From: Rikenellaceae bacterium
Lineage (GTDB): Bacteria > Bacteroidota > Bacteroidia > Bacteroidales > UBA932
Length of the DNA stretch: 5,755 nt
Direction: 5' to 3'
Assembly (NCBI GenBank): GCA_012800665.1
Contig: JAAZIW010000159.1
Coordinates: 1 to 5,755 of the forward strand
Part shown: piece by piece, positions 1 to 5,471 of the stretch
How the letters are laid out: each line of letters begins with the position of its first letter
Position numbering within the stretch: the first letter of the stretch is position 1
Translations under genes and position numbers: made by a program
The notes under the pieces: generated by a model
Database searches by the model: none
The model's input: only the letters and a program-made list of their open reading frames with translations
Told to the model about the DNA's origin: nothing

Positions 1-81
1 ACTCATACCATATCCTTTTTCAAGCATATGCATATACTTTAGAAGATCATTAAAATCGTGTTTTTTTAACTTTTTAAACAT
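1..81 (-). CDS. Partial IS3-family OrfA-like transposase subunit (N-terminus only)
   Basis: The minus strand has an ATG at 81-79 followed by 27 open codons that run off the left edge. The visible product begins MFKKLKKHDFNDLLKYMHML and continues with EKGYGMS. It is short, Lys-rich and AT-rich, unlike the genes to the right. The layout of a basic start, a helix containing LLKYMHMLEKG, then a turn resembles the first helix of the helix-turn-helix in OrfA proteins of IS3-family elements, which bind the terminal repeats. The stronger support is the context: the ATG lies 40 bases inside a sequence that looks like an IS150-type terminal repeat (96-121). An AAGGGG at 93-88 could act as a ribosome-binding site. 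The catalytic DDE part would be off the window, so the family call rests on the end sequence and a short N-terminus. An unrelated small HTH protein is possible. Confidence 0.5.
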   Translation of the reverse strand, partial: MFKKLKKHDFNDLLKYMHMLEKGYGMS

Positions 82-95
82 AATAAAACCCCTTA

Positions 96-121
96 GTTTT
101 TTGTCTAACTTTCGGGGTTCA
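96..121 (-). repeat. Putative terminal inverted repeat of the insertion sequence
   Basis: This is the outer segment of the element, starting TGAACCCCG at 121 on the minus strand and ending in the A-rich run at about 96. The terminal TG dinucleotide and the C-run followed by AGTTAGACA fit IS3-family ends from recall. The matching repeat at the other end cannot be seen, so the inner limit is approximate. Confidence 0.45.
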
Positions 122-201
122 TGCCATTTTTGCTACTCTTCTTTCATGATTTCGCTGATAGCCAATGACTTGCATTTTACGGCCGGTCAGCTTTTATTTT
201 G
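122..201. other. Spacer between IS end and tRNA-Asn 3' end
   Basis: These 80 bases separate the mature 3' end of the tRNA from the presumed IS boundary. On the minus strand there is an 18-codon open frame from an ATG at 175 that stops at the TGA formed at the IS edge. It has no recognisable content and is probably chance. There is a CGGCCG palindrome at 180-185 but no convincing stem with a U-run, so no tRNA terminator is called. Sequence just 3' of a tRNA is a common integration target, but no repeat of the tRNA 3' end is visible here. Confidence 0.4.
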
Positions 202-275
202 CGCCCCTTCTAGGACTTGAACCTAGGACCCCCTGATTAACAGTCAGATGCTCTAACCAACTGAGCTAAAGAGGC
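202..275 (-). tRNA. tRNA-Asn(GUU)
   Basis: This 74-base gene folds into a complete cloverleaf. The acceptor stem is GCCTCTT paired with AAGGGGC, with one G-T wobble. The D stem is GCTC/GAGC, and the D loop contains GGTTA. The anticodon stem is TCTGA/TCAGG with loop CTGTTAA, so the anticodon is GTT and reads Asn codons. The T stem is CTAGG/CCTAG with loop TTCAAGT. The discriminator base is G at 202, as expected for tRNA-Asn. The bases that follow are CGC, so the CCA tail is not encoded and must be added after transcription. A promoter lies about 30 bases upstream, and the gene appears to be transcribed alone in this window. Confidence 0.97.
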
Positions 276-304
276 TTTTCCGAAGTTTGCGCACTTTCGG
301 ACTG

Positions 305-336
305 CAAATGTACTGCAAAAAATCAATTGTGCCAAA
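305..336 (-). promoter_or_regulatory. Bacteroidota-type promoter for tRNA-Asn
   Basis: On the minus strand, TTTG (336-333) is followed after exactly 20 bases by TACATTTG (312-305). This matches the known Bacteroidota vegetative pattern of TTTG or TTG at -33, 19-21 bases, and TAnnTTTG at -7. The expected transcript start is near 298-301. That makes a leader of about 25 bases before the tRNA, which contains an imperfect hairpin at 300-280 (CCGAA paired with TTCGG). The spacing and both elements are ideal, so this is the best-supported regulatory site here. Confidence 0.8.
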
Positions 337-441
337 TTTTTCGAGCGATTTTATTGTATTTCTTCTAAGAATCAAGACCAATTTATATATTAATCAAAGC
401 CTATTTATATCTGAATGGTCGTAAAATTCAAAGATTTTATG

Positions 442-449
442 TAAGTTTG
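442..449 (+). promoter_or_regulatory. Candidate -7 box for the HU–Nudix–SpoIID–AmpG operon
   Basis: TAAGTTTG matches the Bacteroidota -7 consensus TAnnTTTG at every defined position. No clear TTG or TTTG lies 19-21 bases upstream, where TGG at 416-418 is the nearest weak match, so the -33 element is poor. Transcription would begin around 454-457, at or a few bases before the ATG at 458. That would give a leaderless or nearly leaderless mRNA. The box also overlaps the GTG at 449, which argues against using that codon as the start. Confidence 0.45.
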
Positions 450-457
450 TGAGTTGT

Positions 458-1423
458 ATGGATATCGAACTTCTCTCAAAGATGATTGGTGAGCTTGTGC
501 GGGATCGCTCCGAGGTGGGACTGCCGGGGCTCGGTTCTTTTGTCAGCGAGTTCATGCCTGCAAGTTTTTCCGATCGAGGCTATACCATAAATCCTCCGTA
601 CAAGAGAGTGACTTTTGTGCCCGGACAGGCAGAGGATGACTCTTTGGTTAAGCTCTATGCGCAAAGCAATGATATAGACGAAGACCAGTCGAGGGCTATT
701 TTGCTGCATTTTTTGGAGGAAACCAAAAAGGTGCTGATAGATAAGAAGACGGTGGTGTTTCCGGGATTGGGACGTCTCAGAGCTACGAGGCAGAACAATT
801 TCTTTTTTATTACAGACGAGTCGCTGGACATCTATCCCGAAGGCTTCGGCCTTTCACCAATAAGCCTTAAAAATCAAGAGGAAACTGCAGTGGAGCTTCA
901 TCATGTAGTGGAGTCTTTGGCAGATATTTTAGTGGAGCCGGCAGATTCTGAGTCTGTTGAGCCAGCTTCCGAAGTAGTACCGGCTTCTGAGCCTGTTGAG
1001 CCCGAAGAAGCATCGGCTTTAGAACCTGTACCGGTAGAACCTGAACCTACATCAGCAGAGGCGGTTGAGCCAGCTACCGAAGCAAGCCCGGAGACACAGC
1101 CGGCAGAGCAGGAAGTTGCTGAAGATCCGGGCACCTTGGAGGCTGAGCCGGAAGTGCAGACAATTGACCAAGAAGAAGTTCCATACGAAGAAACGGAAGC
1201 TCCGCAGGAAGAGCCGTCAATCTCCGTTTCAAAACAGAAATACGCAAAGCCGAAAACCAAGCGGCGCCGCCGGGTAAGCAAATGGGTGTGGCTCACTCCG
1301 CTGCTCCTTATCGGCTTGGCCGCTCTGGCTCTCGCCGTATTCATGATACTTGCGCAGGCGGCTCCCGACTTCTTGGATACCATTCTTTACACTCCGGAAG
1401 AACTCCGCATAATAAATTATTAG
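458..1423 (+). CDS. Membrane-anchored tandem HU-domain protein (HU-CCDC81_bac type)
   Basis: The 321-residue product has three parts. Residues 1-135 are two tandem HU/IHF-like units, each marked by a PGLG turn (residues 23-26 and 102-105) followed by a beta strand. This is the arrangement of the HU-CCDC81_bac_1 and _2 domains, known mainly from Bacteroidota. Residues 157-252 are a Glu/Pro/Ala-rich acidic linker with repeated VEP and EP units. A basic cluster, KTKRRRR (266-272), precedes a single hydrophobic segment (about 277-300) and a 21-residue tail. Basic residues on the N-terminal side predict HU domains in the cytoplasm and a short tail outside. Related Bacteroidota proteins often end in a periplasmic SPOR domain that binds denuded glycan; here the tail is too short for one. 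I start at ATG 458, not GTG 449, because the GTG lies on the -7 box and adds only three residues. It is the first gene of the cluster, 4 bases before the Nudix gene. A role in linking DNA to the envelope is inferred; DNA binding itself is not shown. Confidence 0.8.
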   Translation: MDIELLSKMIGELVRDRSEVGLPGLGSFVSEFMPASFSDRGYTINPPYKRVTFVPGQAEDDSLVKLYAQSNDIDEDQSRAILLHFLEETKKVLIDKKTVVFPGLGRLRATRQNNFFFITDESLDIYPEGFGLSPISLKNQEETAVELHHVVESLADILVEPADSESVEPASEVVPASEPVEPEEASALEPVPVEPEPTSAEAVEPATEASPETQPAEQEVAEDPGTLEAEPEVQTIDQEEVPYEETEAPQEEPSISVSKQKYAKPKTKRRRRVSKWVWLTPLLLIGLAALALAVFMILAQAAPDFLDTILYTPEELRIINY

Positions 1424-1427
1424 CGGC

Positions 1428-1991
1428 ATGTTCTTTCTTGTATATCCTCCTGAACCTGCGCCTCTGATAGGCAAAAAAATCGACCCGAGTGAAGAAATCT
1501 TTCCACTGCTCGAACCAAACGGGTTGGTGATAGGCCGGGCTCCCAGAAGCCTCTGTCATGCGGGAAGCATGCTGCTGCATCCTGTGGTTAATATGCATAT
1601 AATAGACAGGAACGCAAGACTATATCTGCAAAAGCGCAGCAAGCGCAAACGTACTTATCCCGGCTGTTGGGACACATCTGTCGGAGGTCATGTGGGTTAT
1701 GGAGAACAGTTGGAAGAAGCCCTTTACCGTGAAGCAGTCGAAGAACTGGGTTTCTACGACTTCCACCCCATCTTCTTGGAAAGTTTCGTATACGAAAATC
1801 AAAGAGAAAAAGAGCTTGTGGCTTTATATGCCACTATCTCCTCCAAAAGCCCGATTCCATATGGAACAGAGGTGAGCGAAGCGCGCTGGTGGACCTTTGA
1901 AGAAATAGAAAAGGCTCCCGAAAATAAATTTACTCCCAGCTTTATCAACGAATTCAAAAAAATCAAAGATAAACTCTTGTCACTTCTATGA
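1428..1991 (+). CDS. Nudix hydrolase, IPP-isomerase/YfcD-like subgroup
   Basis: The 187-residue product carries a complete Nudix box at residues 87-109: G87, E93, then REAVEELGF (101-109), fitting GX5EX7REUXEEXGU with Ala at the first U position. The metal-binding glutamates E102, E105 and E106 are all present. Before the box come GLVIGRAPRSLCH and the core LLHPVVNMHI, then LYLQKR, the layout of the IDI/YfcD-like Nudix branch whose substrates are mostly unknown. Members cleave X-linked nucleoside diphosphates or similar compounds with Mg2+. The roughly 18 residues before EIFPLLEPNG are longer than I expect for this group, but no later ATG exists before the conserved core. The gene sits 4 bases after the HU gene, and its TGA shares an ATGA with the next gene's start, so translation is probably coupled. 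A cytoplasmic enzyme is expected, since there is no signal peptide. I cannot assign the substrate; a nucleotide-sugar product of the next gene's pathway is one possibility. Confidence 0.88.
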   Translation: MFFLVYPPEPAPLIGKKIDPSEEIFPLLEPNGLVIGRAPRSLCHAGSMLLHPVVNMHIIDRNARLYLQKRSKRKRTYPGCWDTSVGGHVGYGEQLEEALYREAVEELGFYDFHPIFLESFVYENQREKELVALYATISSKSPIPYGTEVSEARWWTFEEIEKAPENKFTPSFINEFKKIKDKLLSLL

Positions 1992-4054
1992 GCGAAATCA
2001 ATAAATTTATCCGCGACCAATTGTCTGTATGGCCTCTTGCCGCCACAAACTTCCGACTCATCAAGACTGCCCGGCACAAAGAGTTTACCGTAAACGGCCA
2101 AAAGGTCAAGGCGCAACTGAACCCTTGCCGCATTGCATCATCCACCGCTGACATCGATACGGACACGATTGCAGCGCGCAAATGTTTCCTTTGCGTAGAG
2201 AATCGTCATAAAGAACAATTCCATCTTAAATACGAGGGTAAAAAGGGCAGAAACTATAATATCCAAGTAAATCCATTCCCCATCTTCCCTAACCATCTGG
2301 TAATCGTGCGCGATGAGCATCTGCCCCAAACTATCTGGCATCATTTCCCCGACATGCTGCTCTTCAGCAAAATGTACCCGGATTTTACGGTCTATTACAA
2401 CGGTCCTGTCAGCGGCGCTTCCGCTCCCGACCATCTTCATTTCCAGGCTTGCCCAAGGGGAATGCTGCCTCTTGAACAAAAAATAGACTCCTTTCTTGAC
2501 CAGCCGGGCGAGCCCATTGCCACAGTGCAGGATGCCTCACTTTATAAACATGAAGGCTTCACGCGCGGCGTATATGCCTTGAAGGCCACTACCCAGAAGT
2601 CAATGGCGAAGCTCACTTACAGGCTTTTAGAGTGCTCTCCTCGCCATTCCGGCGAATTCGAGCCGCGTTTCAATCTTTATTGTTGGTATAAGGGAGGCGA
2701 ATTCCGCACATTTGTGGTGCTTCGTTCTCAATATCGCAGCCATCATTACGACAGTACCGGACCTGACCAGCTTACAATCGGTCCGGGAGCCGCCGAAATG
2801 GCAGGATTTTTTATAACCCCAAAGGAGGAGGATTTTGCCAAATTAAGTGACCGCCTGCTCACAGAAGTAATAGACGAAGTGTCTATTTCGGAAGAGGAAG
2901 AGAAGATGGTGGGATGGCGCCTTTCCCGTAAGCAAAAGCTTATAGATGTGGGGATTATGGCAGCGCAAGAGATAGTGTTCGAGATAATTTCCGATGGTGC
3001 CGGGCCGCAGCGCGTGAGCTTTTCCGACGGCCGGATTAATTACGGAGGAGCCCTTTACGACAGTCTTACTTTTGATGCCGTAACCCGTTCCACTCTGTTT
3101 GCAGAGCCTACTTTTATACTTTACGATGTGCCTATTGGAATTGGTTTTCATTGGGAAAAGAAAATCACCCGCCAGTTTGCCGGCCGCCTGAGTTTTATAG
3201 TGGAAGGCGATACCATAAGAGCCGTCAATCGCATAGGGGTTGAGGATTATCTGCTTAGCGTAGTGAGCAGCGAGATGCATGAAGAGGCTCCGGTGGAGTT
3301 TCTGAAGGCCCACGCCATAATCTCCCGCAGTTGGCTGATGAATAACCTGCAAACCCATAAAGGTTTTGATGTTTGTGCCGATGATCATTGTCAGCGTTAT
3401 CAAGGCTTGGATGGCGCCGAAGGGGAGGCCGTAAGAGATGCGATAGACCAGACTTGGGGGCAGTTGCTTACCAGTGAAGGGGAGATTTGCGATACCCGCT
3501 ATTCCAAGTGCTGCGGCGGCAGGACTGAGCTTTTCAGCACTTGTTGGGAAGATAAGGACTATTCGTATTTGCAAAGTGTTAAAGATGAATATTGCGGAGA
3601 GGCGACTCCGGAACTGCTTAGCCGTGTGTTAAACGATTACGACCTTCCTACAAGCGATTATTATCGGTGGGAAGTGCGTTATACCCGCAAGGAGCTTTCT
3701 GAACTGATTATGCGCAAGACCGGTTTCAATTTCGGTACTGTTCAGGCGTTGGACCCGGTGGAGATAGGCCCTTCGGGCAGAATAAAATATATGAGGGTGG
3801 TTGGCTCGAAGCATACCGCCACCATTGGCAAGGAATTGGAAATCCGTCGTGCTCTTTCCGAAACGCATCTTAAAAGCTCTGCTTTCTCAATTGAATGGGA
3901 AGAAGACACCTGCGTGCTACGCGGCAGAGGCTGGGGGCATGGGGTGGGTTTCTGTCAGATAGGTGCAGCAGTAATGGCCGACAAGGGTTTTGACTGCACG
4001 CAGATACTTTCACATTATTATAAAGGCGCCGAAATTTCCGGCAAACATGAATAG
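1988..4054 (+). CDS. DUF4922 (GalT/VTC2-like) – SpoIID/LytB fusion protein
   Basis: This 688-residue protein joins two enzyme-like halves. Residues 1 to about 300 are a DUF4922 domain: CFLC (66-69), NPFPIFPNHLVI (95-106) and the histidine-triad-type motif HLHFQ (H149, H151, Q153), as in GalT and the VTC2/GDP-hexose phosphorylases, where the second His carries the nucleotidyl intermediate. Residues about 325-688 are a SpoIID/LytB domain: VEDYLLSVVSSEM (418-430) with E429 at the position of the catalytic Glu of the SpoIID lytic transglycosylase, CQRYQG (468-473), GGRTE (510-514), and the hallmark GRGWGHGVGFCQIGA (646-660). Cysteines are frequent (463, 468, 501, 508, 509, 519, 536), and C463-H467-C468 recalls the zinc site of clostridial SpoIID. 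No signal peptide or membrane segment is visible, so the protein appears cytoplasmic, odd for a wall-cleaving fold. The start overlaps the Nudix stop (ATGA), and its end overlaps the AmpG-like start. A muropeptide or nucleotide-sugar salvage role is inferred; the domain calls are firm. Confidence 0.9.
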   Translation: MSEINKFIRDQLSVWPLAATNFRLIKTARHKEFTVNGQKVKAQLNPCRIASSTADIDTDTIAARKCFLCVENRHKEQFHLKYEGKKGRNYNIQVNPFPIFPNHLVIVRDEHLPQTIWHHFPDMLLFSKMYPDFTVYYNGPVSGASAPDHLHFQACPRGMLPLEQKIDSFLDQPGEPIATVQDASLYKHEGFTRGVYALKATTQKSMAKLTYRLLECSPRHSGEFEPRFNLYCWYKGGEFRTFVVLRSQYRSHHYDSTGPDQLTIGPGAAEMAGFFITPKEEDFAKLSDRLLTEVIDEVSISEEEEKMVGWRLSRKQKLIDVGIMAAQEIVFEIISDGAGPQRVSFSDGRINYGGALYDSLTFDAVTRSTLFAEPTFILYDVPIGIGFHWEKKITRQFAGRLSFIVEGDTIRAVNRIGVEDYLLSVVSSEMHEEAPVEFLKAHAIISRSWLMNNLQTHKGFDVCADDHCQRYQGLDGAEGEAVRDAIDQTWGQLLTSEGEICDTRYSKCCGGRTELFSTCWEDKDYSYLQSVKDEYCGEATPELLSRVLNDYDLPTSDYYRWEVRYTRKELSELIMRKTGFNFGTVQALDPVEIGPSGRIKYMRVVGSKHTATIGKELEIRRALSETHLKSSAFSIEWEEDTCVLRGRGWGHGVGFCQIGAAVMADKGFDCTQILSHYYKGAEISGKHE

Positions 4055-5405
4055 CCGTTCTCTATTGGCTTGGGTGCCCACTCTCTATTTTTTCGAGGGT
4101 ATTCCGTATTTCCTCGTGAATGTGGTTTCGGTTACTTTGTTCAAACGGCTCGGCATGGATAATGCCTCGCTGGCGGCGCTTACATCTCTTCTATATCTTC
4201 CTTGGGTTATAAAGCCCCTCTGGAGTCCTTTGGTGGATATTTACAAGACCAAGCGCTGGTGGATATTGACAATGCAGGCGGCGCTCACTCTGAGTTTTGC
4301 TGTGTTGGCGTTGTCGCTGCCGCATTCCGTAGGCAGGCCCGTCAGCGCTTTTGTGCCCTCGCTTATAATCTTTTACATAGCCGCCATGCTTTCGGCCACC
4401 CACGATATTGCTGCCGACGGTTTCTATATGCTCTCTCTTTCGGAGCATCACCAAAGCCTTTTTGTGGGGATAAGAAGCACTTTTTATCGAATATCCAGCG
4501 TCTTCGGGCAGGGAGTCATTGTTGTAGTGGCGGGCTTGTTGGAAACCCGATACGGCAATATCCCGAAGGCATGGTCTTATACTCTTCTCGGCTCCTCATT
4601 TCTGCTCCTTCTGCTTAGTGTTTGGCATTTTTTTGTCTTGCCTCGCAAAGAGGATGTAATGGTGCATGCGGACGGCTCGGCAGTAGAGATAGAGGGTTTG
4701 GGTGAAAATAGTGCAGGCAAGGATGTAAAGAATAATGTCTCGGATGCAAATCTGTATAAAAGCGCCGGCAAATCTTTTACGGATGCTTTCGGCAGTTTTT
4801 TCCGGAAACCGGGCATATTGCTGGCCATGTTATTCCTATTGTTTTTCCGCCTTCCGGAAGCTTTTTGCGTGAAGATGCTTACGCCTTTTATGCTTGACCC
4901 CGTTTCCGTAGGCGGCCTCGGGCTTTCGACAACTCAAAGCGGCTTGGTATATGGTACGGTAGGGGTTATTGCACTTACCATAGGGGGTATTTTGGGAGGC
5001 ATTTTCGCTGCCCGGGTAGGCCTTCGTAAAGCCTTGTGGCCTATGGCTTTAAGTCTGGCTCTGCCGTGTGCGGTTTATTTATATATGGCTATTGCGCAGC
5101 CTTCACAGATATGGGTGGTTTACCTGTGCGTGGCTTTCGACCAATTCGGTTATGGCTTCGGCTTTACGGCATATCTGCTGTATATGATATATTTCAGTGA
5201 AGGGGAGTATAAAACCAGCCATTATGCGATTTGCACTGCTTTCATGGCTTTGAGCATGATGGTTCCCGGTTTTTTTGCGGGATGGCTGCAAAGCGCTCTT
5301 GGGTATGTTGGATTTTTCGTGATGGTTATGATTTGTTGTTTTGCAACCATAACTCTTACCACCTTGCTTGTTCCACATATCCGACCCGATTATGGGAAGA
5401 AATAA
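4047..5405 (+). CDS. AmpG-like MFS permease (probable muropeptide importer)
   Basis: The 452-residue product has about 12 hydrophobic segments in two blocks (about 5-200 and 255-445) split by a hydrophilic central loop (about 200-250). This is the MFS plan. The start, LLAWVPTLYFFEGIPYFLVN, and the ATHDIAADGFYM motif (117-128) with D120 and D124 match AmpG/MFS permeases, whose members import GlcNAc-anhydroMurNAc peptides by proton symport. A near-AmpG sugar or acetyl-CoA-type carrier cannot be excluded. I start at ATG 4047 because it gives the family-typical N-terminus; an upstream in-frame ATG at 3990 would add 19 atypical residues lying wholly within the SpoIID frame. It overlaps the fusion gene by 8 bases, so coupled translation is likely, and it ends the cluster. 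The neighbouring SpoIID and Nudix genes agree with a role in wall-fragment recycling. No terminator-like hairpin follows its stop. Confidence 0.83.
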   Translation: MNSRSLLAWVPTLYFFEGIPYFLVNVVSVTLFKRLGMDNASLAALTSLLYLPWVIKPLWSPLVDIYKTKRWWILTMQAALTLSFAVLALSLPHSVGRPVSAFVPSLIIFYIAAMLSATHDIAADGFYMLSLSEHHQSLFVGIRSTFYRISSVFGQGVIVVVAGLLETRYGNIPKAWSYTLLGSSFLLLLLSVWHFFVLPRKEDVMVHADGSAVEIEGLGENSAGKDVKNNVSDANLYKSAGKSFTDAFGSFFRKPGILLAMLFLLFFRLPEAFCVKMLTPFMLDPVSVGGLGLSTTQSGLVYGTVGVIALTIGGILGGIFAARVGLRKALWPMALSLALPCAVYLYMAIAQPSQIWVVYLCVAFDQFGYGFGFTAYLLYMIYFSEGEYKTSHYAICTAFMALSMMVPGFFAGWLQSALGYVGFFVMVMICCFATITLTTLLVPHIRPDYGKK

Positions 5406-5471
5406 TCAGAAATTCTTAACATTTTAATTCTATTTGCATCTAATAAATAAAGCAACTTAATACTTCGCGCC
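5406..5471 (+). promoter_or_regulatory. Short intergenic region with weak promoter candidate for the Ser-rich gene
   Basis: These 66 bases are AT-rich. TCTATTTG at 5429-5436 matches the -7 consensus TAnnTTTG except for the second base. No clear TTG lies 19-21 bases upstream. If used, it would give a start near 5443 and a leader of about 30 bases. No stem with a U-run follows the AmpG-like gene, so readthrough from the upstream operon is also possible. The final bases before ATG 5472 have no strong Shine-Dalgarno sequence, as is common in Bacteroidota. Confidence 0.3.

Larger units (their letters stand above)
1..121 (-). mobile_element. End of a probable IS3-family (IS150-like) insertion sequence
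   Basis: Read on the minus strand from 121, the sequence starts TGAACCCCGAAAGTTAGAC and leads after 40 bases to an ATG with an OrfA-like N-terminus. From recall, IS150-group IS3 elements often have ends beginning TGAACCCC or TGGACCCC with AGTTAGACA next, so 121 is the likely outer boundary. The leader is also an imperfect hairpin: AACCCC (119-114) pairs with GGGGTT (92-87), and AGTT (110-107) pairs with AACT (98-95). Such a structure just inside an IS end may limit readthrough expression of the transposase. The right end and the target-site duplication are outside the window, so integrity cannot be judged. Confidence 0.55.
276..457. other. Divergent intergenic region between tRNA-Asn and the HU operon
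   Basis: This 182-base stretch is AT-rich, especially 378-410, and carries the outward-facing control regions of the tRNA (minus strand) and the four-gene cluster (plus strand). Apart from the two promoter candidates and the tRNA leader hairpin at 280-300, I see no gene, no riboswitch-like fold and no terminator. The AT-rich block around 380-410 may assist promoter opening or bind nucleoid proteins, but no defined operator is visible. Confidence 0.5.

Noticed and set aside
122..175. 18-codon minus-strand peptide next to the IS edge
   Set aside because: It is too short, has no recognisable content and stops at the IS boundary; a truncated gene remnant cannot be excluded but is not supported.
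449..457. GTG start at 449 for the HU gene
   Set aside because: It adds only three residues and overlaps the TAAGTTTG promoter element; ATG 458 fits better.
901..1383. 160-codon minus-strand open frame rich in Ser, Gly and Thr
   Set aside because: It mirrors the Glu/Pro-rich linker of the HU protein; GAA/GAG/CCG-rich coding naturally leaves the opposite strand open. It has no promoter and no recognisable domain.
2843..3574. 243-codon minus-strand open frame inside the SpoIID fusion gene
   Set aside because: It is fully antisense to clear conserved SpoIID motifs, with no recognised motif of its own, so it is a shadow.
3990..4046. Upstream ATG at 3990 for the permease
   Set aside because: The added 19 residues are polar and basic and lie wholly within the end of the SpoIID frame; ATG 4047 gives the family-typical start and a short overlap.
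4202..4618. 138-codon plus-strand open frame within the AmpG-like gene
   Set aside because: It is an out-of-frame shadow; the AmpG frame carries the conserved transporter motifs across this stretch.
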